Source: Trileptium ribeirensis
Taxonomy: Eukaryota > Nematoda > Enoplea > Enoplida > Thoracostomopsidae
Assembly (NCBI GenBank): GCA_030248225.1
Contig: JASANE010011638.1
Coordinates: 208,057 to 272,056 of the forward strand
DNA: 64,000 nucleotides
Direction of reading: 5' to 3'
The position numbers were made by a program, and so were the translations under genes. The notes beneath the pieces were generated by a model. It saw only the letters and a program-made list of their open reading frames with translations, did not search any database and was not told the DNA's origin. Positions 45,270 to 55,505 of this stretch are shown one piece after another. Positions within the stretch are counted from its first letter, which is position 1. Each line of letters opens with the position of its first letter.

Positions 45270-47080
45270 GTTGCAGATGCCATGATTTTATCGGGGCACA
45301 GTAGCATCGATGATAACTTCGAAGCTGAGTGTTCGAGTTAATCGATTCTGGAGCTTGAAGGATATAGGTGAAAACCTCCAACGTCGACGAGAAGGTCCTA
45401 GAATCCTTCAATCGCAACTTAAACGCGGTGGCAATCGATATTCCGTAACGTGGCCCTGGAAAAGCGATGCTCCGGATTTGTCCGAGCATTATCAGCTTGC
45501 ATTCGGGCATTTGAAATCATTGCTCAAGAGATTGTCCGCCGATAAACAATTACTCGAAAAATGTAATCAGACGATCCAAGATCACCTCCAAAAAGGCGTT
45601 TTAGAAGTAGCTTTAGCAGTTTCATTAAGTGGCAAAATACATTACATTCCCCATCATTGCGCAGTGACTCCAAGCAAAACAAAAACAAAATTGCGAATTG
45701 TGTAAGACGCTTTCGCCCAGATGCATAACAATTCTCCAAGCCTGAATGAGTCGTTGCACCAAGGTCCCATCTTATTGGATGACCTATGTGGCCTTTTGTT
45801 ACGATTTCGAATGCAGGGTATATGCATTGTTAGTGACATTGAGAAGACCTTTCTCCAGGTTGCCCTGCAGGATGACTCCGTGACGTAACACGTTGCTTGA
45901 AGATCAAAGACCCACAGCTGCCTCCGACGGGAGATAATTTGATAATTCTCCGTTTCGGGAGGGTTCCTTTTATATTCATACCGAGTCCATTTTTTGCTTG
46001 GAGCGAAACATTGAACACCGTATCAAATAGTCCAAGTCACCAGTCGTTTCAAACATTATAGGCAATATATATGTTGACAATATCATCACTGGAGAAGCTA
46101 ACACTGACGATGCGAAACAGTATTATAACGCAAAAAGATTATTTGACGATATTGCCATGAACCTGACATAGCAATAGTGCAGAGCTATTGGCAGTTATCA
46201 AACCGGAAGACCGTGGCCAAGATGTAGAAACAACGGCCCTCAGTCTGAAACGGAACAGCGTAAAATATACATTGACGTGTACATAGTTTGATCTTGCCGA
46301 TCGTCCAATTGATACAAAAGGTCTCGTGCTGAAATATTTAGCCAAGGTGTTTGACCCCTATGATTATTTCTCTGCAGTGACAGTAGTTGGCAAGTTATTG
46401 GTCCAAAAGCTTTGGCAAGACAAATACCCATGGAATGACCGCTTGCCCACTGAAATTGTTGATGAGTGGAACAGCTGTGCAGCCAACATTCAACAAATCC
46501 CGAATAAACCGATTCATGGTTTTGTCGTCAAAGGCAACAACCCCTCCAACAAATTGCATTGCTTTTGTGATGCATCCGGCAAAGCCTATGCAGCAGTAGT
46601 TTATCTTGTGGTCACCAGAGACAAAAGTACTTCCATTGACTTGATTTTCGCGAAATCCACAGTGGCACCCATTGAACCAATGTCTCTAGCTACACTTTAA
46701 TTGATGGCCGCCCTCATTGGTTCCCGTTTGCTTTCGATATGTATAGCAACACTTGAGAGTTGCTGTCAAAAGTAGTTTCCTGTGGCCCAACTCTAACTGT
46801 GTGCTCTATTGGCTCATCAAAAATCAATTTCCATTGTTTTCGTAAAAAACAGAATTGAAGAAATTACTTCACACAAAATATTTCCTTTCGGTAAGTTCCA
46901 ACCGATCTTAATCACGCTGACCTTTCATCGCGTGGATGCACGCTTGAAAAGCTTGTCGATTGCAGTTTGTGGTGGAAGGATCCCCTTTTCCAAGAAGGAT
47001 GGGTCGATGATTGGCCAAAAGACATAGAAAAACCGACAACTTGTGAGTGTGATATACCGCAGTCAGATTCTGCCGTCGGT
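45270..47080 (+). pseudogene. BEL/Pao reverse transcriptase and RNase H
   Basis: RT pieces: LKSLLKRLSADKQLLEKCNQ, KIHYIPHHCAVTPSKTKTKL, a stop, then NNSPSLNESLHQGPILLDDL and IVSDIEKTFLQVALQDD (first catalytic Asp present). The second box reads IYVDNIITGEAN at about 46068, so the usual YVDD has become YVDN. The later parts FDPYDYFSAVTVVGKLLVQK and LHCFCDASGKAYAAVVYLV (RNase H, first Asp of DAS) follow at 46344 and 46556. Several frameshifts and stops. The motif order is that of BEL/Pao, not gypsy. Confidence 0.92.
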
Positions 47081-47359
47081 ATTCAGTTATGATTTGTAGC
47101 TGTCAGAGATGACAACTTTTTGAATGTAGCAAATTATTCCAGCCCGACAAAGTTGTTGCGGGTCACAAGTTACGTTCATCGATTTATCAATTGTCGTAAA
47201 AAATATTTGCCGGGACACGTTGGTTGCCGCGCAAATAGCTGAAGCTATGAGGTATTTAGAACTGCGTATCCAAACAACATCATTTCCTGATTTTGACTCG
47301 AAGAACCCTGATAAAAGGATAGCTACCAAGATTTTACAGCTCGATGTTTTCAGGAACAC

Positions 47360-47860
47360 GACGGAATGCTACGATATGGTGGTCGTTTTAGGTTTGCAGA
47401 CATTTCGAATGACGCCAAATGCCCAATTCTACTACCAAAAAATAATCCATTCTCTCATCTTGTCATTCGTGATCAACTCACAAGATTTTTTCATTCAGGG
47501 GTGGCCCACACTCTATCACAGGTCCGATCACGATATTGGGCGATACATGGTCCAATACAAGTCAAAAAGGTGATAAACACTTGTATGGTTTGCCGCGCTG
47601 CCCATGGAGGTTCGTATCAGCTTCCTGCATACCACCCGTTACCAGATTTCCGGATGACCCAGCAAAAGTCATTCTCGCGTGTAGGTACCGACTACTTAAG
47701 TCCCCTCAACATCCAGTCCAAGAATGGAGAACTGAAAGAAGTGTAGATTTGTTTGTGCAGTGTTTCGATTCATCTTGATGTCGTATAACAATTGTCCACC
47801 CAACACTTTCTCATGAATTTCCGAAATCGAGCTTAAGCCAAGTAGCTATGGATACGTAGG
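47360..47860 (+). pseudogene. BEL/Pao integrase, truncated after the first catalytic residue
   Basis: It reads RYGGRFRFADISNDAKCPIL, LPKNNPFSHLVIRDQLTRFF, HSGVAHTLSQVRSRYW and INTCMVCRAAHG: the zinc-binding HHCC part. Then FSRVGTDYLSPLNIQSKNGE with the first catalytic Asp. Degraded sequence (VSIHLDVV, LSTQHFLMNFRNR) reaches about 47830. The rest of the core, with the second Asp and the Glu, is missing. What follows is unrelated sequence that leads into the SGNH-like frame. Confidence 0.9.
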
Positions 47861-48539
47861 AAGTGCCTAGCTTCGTTTGTCAAACAAATTCTACTCAGAC
47901 CATTAACGTTGCTGTTTCCACTTGAAATATCTACAGAGGTTAACAAAACAAATACAATTCCTAAGCCGACATCTCTACGACAGTCGGCCCAAAAAGCGTC
48001 GGTCGCTATTGATCATATCATTCGAGATGAGAAAACATAGAGTGATTCAGAATTTTTTAAATAATTCATAAGTGTAATATACAAATTCGTCAACAATAAT
48101 ACTTGCGCAAAGAATATAACTATCTAAGCGATACTAAAATGATCAGTCACTAGCAGTCACTCCAATTGACCACAATGATACATTGTCGCGATTTTATGTT
48201 CACGATCCGTCCTTAAACGTCAATAGCGTCAAATTTAGTTCAATCGAAATGGCTAGATGTTACATCAATCTGGTTCAAGATAGTCGCAAAGACGTTGCGG
48301 AGAGAAGAAAACAAAATCGAATATTCAATTTACAGTCGGGACAAATTGGCAAATGGCTCTGCAACCAAGGATTCCCAATTAGTGCCGAGTGAACCTTTCG
48401 CACTCAACTAATTTATGCTGATCATCTTCACGCTCAAGCGTGTAATGTAAACAGCCCAATCTCCAAAGCAATACTGACAAACGTCAATAATTCAGCGACG
48501 GGTTCGTTGGCTGATCTACAGTTTGTTCTCTGTTCGGCA

Positions 48540-49170
48540 AAGCGAGAGAAACTGTGGTCAACTGGTTTGCGTGAGAAAGAACTTAAATGCTAAAACTGTT
48601 CATCGAAAAAATATCTTAAAGAAAAACGTGTCGCCATTCGTCGCGAAACGAGAAGCCTATTTTTCTGCTCAGCTGTCGGCGAATTTGACAAAACTGTCCT
48701 GCCGCTGTCAGACAGACAGGGCCGACATTTCGAAAGCATTGTACATGGATTTAGTGCGGTTCTATCAAGTGGCCGATACAAAGACATCGCACAATTTATC
48801 ACCGAACATCAATTCAACTTCCGTGATTTTCACACAGTCACCATTCAATGCGGAATTAACGACGCTCAACGTAGCTCCCACGAACGCAAGATGTCATAGT
48901 TGGAACTCGAATGCCTTCTTCGGGAGCGGATCACGTTTCCAGATGGTTCGCGAAGTTTGGTACGTTGTGCCATTCTAAATGGGGTTGCACCTGATGTTGA
49001 AGAATTTAACGAATGGATTTCAGGCGACTCGCAGACACAGGCATCATACCAGTGTTCCCCTCCAAGTTTGAACTTTGCCACACATCGGAAAACCTCTACG
49101 CACACGACAAACTACATCTGAGTGTGCTGAGTGTCAAGAGACTCTTGAAGATCTGGCGAAGGGTCCTGTT
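48540..49170 (+). pseudogene. SGNH-hydrolase-like relic between integrase and 3' LTR
   Basis: In one frame: LREKELKC, a stop, NCSSKKYLKEKRVAIRRETR, then LPLSDRQGRHFESIVHGFSA, then TVTIQCGINDAQ, and SLVRCAILNGVAPDVEEFNE. After a shift: GIIPVFPSKFELCHTSENLY and AHDKLHLSVLSVKRLLKIWR. SGNH hydrolases have blocks GDS, G, GxND and DxxH. Here GIND (48852-48863) and DKLH (49106-49117) are present at about the expected distance; the GDS block is not readable (CSAVGEFD in its place). Esterase domains of this fold occur in ORF1 of some CR1-like LINEs; I know of no standard one in BEL elements. It may be a third ORF or foreign sequence captured with the integrase deletion. Confidence 0.6.
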
Positions 49171-49406
49171 ATCACTAATGTTTGTGGAGTTTCGTCTGCA
49201 TAACCAGCCGGTCACAATTCGGCAACAAAAAGATGGATATTTTCATTACACACTCATCTTCTCCTGCAAGATAATTCCAGGTCGTCACACGCATATATTT
49301 GTCAAGCACCAATGGAAAAAAATACCTGGAATTGGGCCAATAATTATATCAAAATGGAGGAATATTGAAGACAAGCAGCATTCTTGGGTTCAGTTTGGCC
49401 TCGAAG

Positions 49407-50573
49407 TGTCGTGAAATCCGATGTGATGTAGTTTATATATTGGTTCTGCCCACAGAACACAAAAACTGAAAATATTAACATTAACACTTGTAACTCTATC
49501 GAGATTGCAGAACGTAGTGAAGCATAGGTCACCTACGCCTTTTGCATGAGCAGCCAATCAGCTCTCGATAGCATAGGTTGATATGCTACATGCGGATATC
49601 ACACAATACAGCACAAGTTAGAACAAAACTAACATAGCAAAAAGTTTCCCATGCCCCAAAACCCCCAAGTGCAAGCTATCAGCGACCCAGGACGTAACAG
49701 TAAAATTAGGAATTTTGGGTCGAGGAACAATTGGGGTGCCATACCTCAAACCCGGAGCCTAGAACCGGAGCTTTAATCGAAAAACAAAAAAGAGGCGTCG
49801 GCATTTATCATTTTACTACGAAATAAAACCAACCGGGGAAAAAATTCGAAATTTAAGATAAAAATAACCTTGCTTCCGTGAAGGGAACTAAAATGGGGTG
49901 AAAAACCCTAATTTTGACCTCTGACTCCGAAACATGAAGTCTCATACCGCTGTCTCCATGGAACCATGGGTCACAAAGCAAAACCAGCACCGTCAATGAG
50001 TTTTCCATGCCTGAAACCCCGTGGTGAAAATTATCAGCCGCCCAAGACGTCAGAACAAATTTTCAAATTTTGGGTCGAGGAACCATTGGGGCGCCATGCC
50101 CCGATATCTCAAACCCCATAAATCCAGAATCTTAATCTAAAAAGAAAAAAAGGCATCGCCATTTTTCATTTTACTATGAAATAAAAACAACCAGAGAAAA
50201 AATTCGAAAGTTAAGGTAAATGCTTCCGTGAACGGTACTAAAATGAGGTAAAATGGGGCAATTAACCCCAGATTTTGACCCCTGACCCTGCAGCCAGACC
50301 TCAAGTCAAAAAATGCCCGGTTAAATCGACTATGCCGGTTTGAATGAGTCCAAAATCATAAAAATCAGCTAAGTCGTTCCCGAGTCATGGCCGATCACAC
50401 ACACAGACATAATTGAACATATTTCGCCCCTGCAACACACAATCTCCACTACGTTTCACTACGTTCTGATAAGTTTTCTACTAAGGAGTAGTTTTGGTTT
50501 GAATTTTGAGTTGTTTGTGTAGCTGCTCCGATTTGCTGTAGGTCTAAGTTCGAAATTTAATATTATTTATAAT
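49407..50573 (+). repeat. 3' LTR of the BEL/Pao element, split by an insertion
   Basis: The left part, 49407-49490 (TGTCGTGAAATCCGATGTGATG...), and the right part, 50467-50573 (AAGTTTTCTACTAAGGAG...), together give about 191 bp, the length of the 5' LTR. The right part ends TTCGAAATTTAATATTATTT like the 5' copy. Confidence 0.8.
49491..50466. mobile_element. Nested TIR element in the BEL 3' LTR
   Basis: A CAGAACGTAGTGAAGC string near the left end (49508) is matched in reverse complement by GTTTCACTACGTTCTG near the right end (about 50452-50467). The interior holds a direct duplication of about 357 bp period (TTCCCATGCCNNAAACCCC, TTTTGGGTCGAGGAACNATTGGGG, CATTTTACTANGAAATAAAA, GCTTCCGTGAA, at 49648 and 50002). 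No reading frame of note. It is a non-autonomous DNA element or similar. Confidence 0.75.
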
Positions 50574-51643
50574 CGGATAACGGAAAGTAGAGCGTATGAC
50601 ACACGGGCGTCACCACAAAATATCAACTGGGAGGCACCAACTCATTGTGGTGGTCAACTCAACATAATAATTTAACGATAGGATGTTGCAAATGATTTTG
50701 TTGCAGTTATAAATTGGGGGAACCAATATCAAATTGAGAGGGAAACCCTTTGGCGACAACTCTGGCATGAATGAGTGTTATACTCTTCTACAAAATTTTA
50801 TAATCGGCTATTGGTGTGGCGAAACAAGTTCACAATAAATTATCCCGAAACAAATCTGTATTAAGCATAATATCCTTTTTGCACACGGAATCACGCCTGA
50901 CACTCTACTAGAGTACTAGTTAGAAATAACTGTCAGCTGTCGATCGAACAATTCGTGGGCGAATGACTTTAAATTTTGAAAGGATTAGTTTTAATTTGTA
51001 AAATTGAGAAACCGGTTTTGAGCTGGCCGCCAGGGAGCGGCACAAATTTCTCGGCGAGTACTGTCGATTCCTTTTTAATTTATAGCCAGAACCCTTGAAT
51101 CTGCAAGGGCAAGTAATAGCACAGTACCGGCTCGAAATGACCGCACCTTAACCGATGTTTGCTTGTTCGAAACGCCATAGTCAGCAGCGTACAGCAATAA
51201 AACTGGGATACCAATGTTTAACTCTTGGATTTCTGCCAATACACACGTCTTTTAGCTGCAACTCAACTTTTAAATTTTAACAGTTTCATCATTTAAAGTT
51301 TTATTATATTTTCAGACAAACAAACGGTTTAAGCATTGGTATTATTAAGTATTATGTTAAGTATTAAGTATTAGCTTGCGCATTGGCTTAGATTTAAGTA
51401 GCAGGATTAAATATTAAGTATTGATTTAAGTATTGTTTAAGCATTAAGTAATGTCTTAAGTATGACAACAAGTATTGGCTTTCAAATCCACATCGATTCA
51501 CTACATTGAAACACTTGTCGTGCATGAAACCCAACGCTGAATATTGTACAAAATGTGCTAGACAAGTCAAAGCTACTAATTTTAAAGTTATCCAAACCTG
51601 CAACACCATAACAACAGTCATGCAGATAATTATATAAACTTAC
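50574..51643. other. Intron-like sequence between BEL and the 51.7 kb exon candidate
   Basis: No gene. A stretch at 51330-51480 repeats AAGTATTAAGTATTNGCTTAAGT phrases (about 10-20 bp unit). A piece near 51150-51180 matches the end of the 31.6/32.5 kb repeat family. Confidence 0.6.
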
Positions 51644-51788
51644 TAAAGATTCTTTCGGGACAAGGATTTCGTTATCCGCATACCGATCCCCAGTGTGTCC
51701 GGCTACTCTCAGTTGCTCGTTTACTAGACGTAGTTTATGTTTGGGAACTGTATGGATGCTTGGCTGTTTTTTAGAATCCGAGGTCGAC
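51644..51788 (-). CDS. Candidate upstream exon, unknown protein
   Basis: Acceptor TTAATAATTATAG and donor GTAAGT. One base completes a Pro codon from the 57.3 kb candidate. Then 48 residues: STSDSKKQPSIHTVPKHKLR, LVNEQLRVAGHTGDRYADNE, ILVPKESL, ending in phase 0 like the start of the 42.4 kb exon. The sequence looks like real protein (a linker, then a charged helix) but I recognise no family. Phase agreement on both sides over gaps of 5.5 and 9.3 kb, the latter holding the BEL element, is the main support for one transcript. Confidence 0.58.
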
Positions 51789-52904
51789 CTATAATTATTA
51801 ATATTACTAATGGCAAGACATGCACATAAGTTAACTGAATGATAATGATAAAACCCACTCATTACGCAGATTACCAAAATCGTTTTTCGGCTGAGAAATT
51901 TCGAAACCTCGGAACCTTCGATCTCTTTGTTGACTCAGAACACTAGGTTTACAACCTGCCGATAAAATGGCACTGATAATATTTCATGATGATTAATTTT
52001 GGTTGTCGGGTATTTTATATCTTACGTAATCCGTGGGTTTTCCTAGCTATATTCATTATACATATTAGAAAAATTGTATTTTAATACCCTAACTTTCTAG
52101 CAGACTAAGATAACTTCTACAAAATTTGGTCGACTAACTCAATAGCCATACTAAAATCGAGTAACGATTACGCATTTGAACTAACTAAAACCCCTACCGC
52201 TGCCAACGTTTTCTTATACCCTAAACTAATATTTGCATCAAAATGTATAACAAACTTTATGCAAAATCTGATCAACCATGGACAACTTATCTGCAGCTCA
52301 TGGTAGCAAGTGACAACAAAGCTTAAATCTCAATTTGATAATGCGTGTGTTCGTTTAACGAAATGTCGGCAAAAACTGAATTTGGGGAAGTCGTAAATAG
52401 ATAAGAAACGGTGACTTACTGTGATTGCCCAATGTAACACAGCTACGAAACAATTTATGCAAATTAGGTAGGTAAATCATAATTCAGCCATAATTGTGAT
52501 AAGATGCGCGCCGCGACGAATGATAATGAATAAAATATGCTCTACTTTAGAAATTCACAGGTGCCTGAGAATTTGACACGGTATTGATACTGAGATTATT
52601 TTGTTCGGAATAGTTCCAGAGGTATTTGATGTTCGTCGAAGTCAAATTCGTTCGACAGACAGTGCGTAAAGTCATTGCTAAAACGGACTGTATGTTGATG
52701 TTTAGTCAGCATTTACTACAACCAATATCGTGCTTCTCGATTTTCAATTATTGAACCGGTTTTATATAGTTTACAAAAACGGTGACAATAGATGACAGAT
52801 ACTTAAAAGTTTTACGTATATCTATAATAGTGCATAACCCGATTAATAGTAAACAATAATAACCAATAATTTTTTACTGTAAAGATGATACTAGCGTTGT
52901 GCAC
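51789..52904. other. No gene or element recognised
   Basis: AT-rich unique sequence. Confidence 0.5.
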
Positions 52905-53110
52905 AGGTCGGCCGTAGGTCGACTAGTCCAGTTTCACCGAGCACGGCTGGTATTCACGTCGACCGGGTAGGCCGATAGTACGGCAGACCGGAGAAGTTGG
53001 TGTAATTCTAGCCGACCGCGGAGTCCTGAATTCCGGTCGGTTGGTGAGGACAGTATTCCTGCCGGCCAGCCAGGGCGACCGGTTGCCTGGTCTACCGGTC
53101 TACACTGGAA
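52905..53110. repeat. GC-rich block of CCGGT/GGCCG strings
   Basis: About 200 bp with recurrent GGTCGGCC, GGTCGACT, TCGACCGGGTAGGCCG, GACCGGNGA, CGACCGGTTG and CTACCGGTCTACA strings in an otherwise AT-rich neighbourhood. The repeated CGACCGG/CCGGTCG core occurs in both orientations. No open frame of note. Confidence 0.6.
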
Positions 53111-54031
53111 TAGAAACTACAGCGTAAAGAGTATTGGAGCTTTTTCGGTTATAACCCCCATCCCGAATTTTCGAGATACAGCGATAATGTGGTACAATGA
53201 TTTTTTGGGCTACATACCACCTTACGACCCCAAAAAGTGTTTTTTCGATAAATACATAATTTTATAAAATATGCGAACTTGATTGATTTTAACACCGTGC
53301 GACTCAGCTTGTCAATTCGGTTCGAATGATGCATAAAATTATACATTTATCAAGAAATTGTTTTCGAAAATTTTGGCTACCATGGGGTCACAAAAACATC
53401 GAAAAAAAATTTGTAGTAAAACCGGTCGAAATAGAAATTTTCTGAACCGCCTCATCGAGCTGAGTCAAATGATACCAAAATTATCGCTGCATCTTGAAAA
53501 TAAAATTGTTCATTTTCCGCCTGGAGAGGAAAAGAGTCTAGTACTGCGGTGTTACACGTAACTGGGTGGTGAGTGGATGAATGCATGTCAAATTAATAAA
53601 CTGTATATGGGTCATTTCACGAAACCATGTACTTTTGAAACACCACTTTTTGAAGCCAAAATGAAACGTTTTCGAATGTACAGTGTTTAGACCCCTTCCG
53701 ATGTAAAAAACCCTGAATTTTTCGAATATCGAGGTCTCTATGCAAAACGAGCTACCTGAAACCTGCATATTTTTATGCAAGTCCATCCAAAATGGTCCTA
53801 GTCAAGCCATTTGGAGCACTTGCGACCTAAAATTGATGCTGCTAGGGCATTATTGGGGTTAAAATCGACCAATTTAGAACAAGCCTGTCGCAGAAGTTTT
53901 TCTAGCGCAACGGAGACAGCACCTACAGATACCATTTTATGTTCACAAACCTACCATGAGTGGGGGACGTCTGAGAAAAAATTTCAGGCAGATCCTTAGG
54001 CCTTGTAAAAAATGGCACCCCGATATGTTGA

Positions 54032-54134
54032 GTCGGGGGGGGCTACACCTCAGGTCGGGGGGGGGCTACACCTCAGGTCGGGGGGGGGCTACACCTCAGG
54101 TCGGGGGGGGGCTACACCTCAGGTCGGGGGGGGC
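54032..54134. repeat. G-run tandem repeat, CTACACCTCAGGTCGGGGGG units
   Basis: Five runs of 7-9 G, each inside GGTC(G)nCTACACCTCA, spaced 22-25 bp. Four or more G-runs this close are a classic G-quadruplex-forming arrangement. Open frames over it are repeat artefacts. Confidence 0.95.
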
Positions 54135-54401
54135 AACAGCTTCCTACACATGCAACGCGCCAAACTTTAGCTACTTCTATACATTCTAGATGTAAGCTGG
54201 TGTAAAACAAATACAATAGATCTATGACCAGTTTACATTTAAGTGATGATACCAAGGACAATGCGTGTAATAGATGTGCGGGCAGGCAGAAGGGTTTCCT
54301 AGCTGCCCAGTTAACAGCACGGCCCCATATCATAGTGCAATGATGATGAACTTATATACTAATATGATTCTTGCGACCTTCGATTACTTTTATTATACAT
54401 G

Positions 54402-54522
54402 CGGTCGGGGGGGGGGGCTACAGGTCGGGGGGGGGCTACAGGTCGGGGGGGGGCTACAGGTCGGGGGGGGGGCTACAGGTCGGGGGGGGGGCGACACGCC
54501 AGGTCGGGGGGGGCTACATTTT
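54402..54522. repeat. G-run tandem repeat, GGTC(G)nCTACA units
   Basis: Six runs of 7-12 G in units of about 18-20 bp. The same word occurs singly at 54636 and 54840, and in reverse complement (TGTAGCCCCCCCCCGACT) at about 55198, next to the right inverted repeat. So the word marks the element at both ends of its body, mostly in one orientation. Confidence 0.95.
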
Positions 54523-55505
54523 CATTAAAAATTTTTAATAGATGGGTCGATTCTAGTGGGGCTTTACTATGTTTATATCCGGCCTATTGTAAGACTGTAT
54601 GCTAAATTTGGCTTTTTTAAATTTAAGTTTGGTCAGGTCGGGGGGGACTACATTTTGCATACCCCATTTTTGGCATTTTATGACCTTCGACCTCATAATG
54701 AAATAACACATGGACAGACGCTGATATTCTTTTTTTTCAATAACACCTGTACTGATTGCGATTACCGTTATATAGCATTTTTGGCGCTAGTGCACTTTTA
54801 CGTTATTTACCAGCGTCTGAAAGCTGCCAGATTTGACCTTGGTCGGGGGGGGGGGCTACATGTCACGAAAAAAATTCTCGGAAGCTTGACGTCAGCTTCA
54901 GTGTCGATGCTTACTCCCAAGTTTTTCCGGAAAAATTAGCAAATACCAATGGATCACAGTGAAATGAAAAACACATAATATGTATCACGTGCTAGCGATA
55001 CGGCGAACGTTTATATTAGGACATGTGTTTTTGGCTTCATTTGACCAACCCGGGTTGAGGGCCTCTGGCTCCTGCTATGTTTGGGGTACAGAGGTCCACC
55101 ATACCTCGTTATGATCGTCGGATATGCTATTACTACATCTCACAGCGACATTAAATTTCCTTACAAAAGACTGGTGGTATGGGCCAAAAAGTGCCGATGT
55201 AGCCCCCCCCGACTAAAATGACATGGTTTCGTGAAATGACCCATATATATATACTTGATTTAACATGCATTCATCCAGTCACCACGCAATTACGTGTAAC
55301 ACCGCAATACTCGGCCCTTTTCCTCTCCAGGCCGAAATAGACATTTTCTGAACAGCCTCGTCGAGCTGATTCAATTGGTACCAAAATTATCGCTGCATCT
55401 TGAAAATAAAATTGTTCATTTTCGGCCTGGAGAGGAAAAGAGCCGAGTATTGCGGTGTTACACGTAGCTGGGTGGTGAGTGGATTAATGCATGTTAAATC
55501 TTATT

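Larger units (their letters stand above)
42830..50573 (+). mobile_element. BEL/Pao LTR retrotransposon, decayed, with both LTRs
   Basis: Order on the plus strand: LTR, primer site, gag (Pao gag domain), zinc knuckle, protease, RT, RNase H, integrase (truncated), an SGNH-like relic, LTR. This order and the domain types identify BEL/Pao. Many stops and shifts make it inactive. It lies in the intron between the 51.6 and 42.4 kb exon candidates, antisense to them. The 3' LTR is split by a 0.97 kb insertion. A complete BEL would have a longer integrase, so an internal deletion or replacement is likely. Confidence 0.93.
53160..55505. mobile_element. Composite element with long inverted repeats and G-run arrays
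   Basis: Left arm 53517-53630 and right arm 55221-55335 are inverted copies of about 115 bp. The inner ends are GGGTCATTTCACGAAACCAT (53609) and its reverse complement (to 55242). Both hold GCGGTGTTACACGTAA and GTGGTGA-TGGATGAATGCATGT. Outside the right arm, 55336-55505 is a direct repeat of 53426-53594 (CTGAACNGCCTC, TACCAAAATTATCGCTGCAT, TTCNGCCTGGAGAGGAAAAG). A weaker inverted copy lies at 53165-53320. The interior has no protein motif. The body carries G-run repeats listed separately. Confidence 0.82.

Noticed and set aside
54274..54939. Frames rich in Gly/Arg over the G-run repeats
   Set aside because: Repeat artefacts with no conserved domain.
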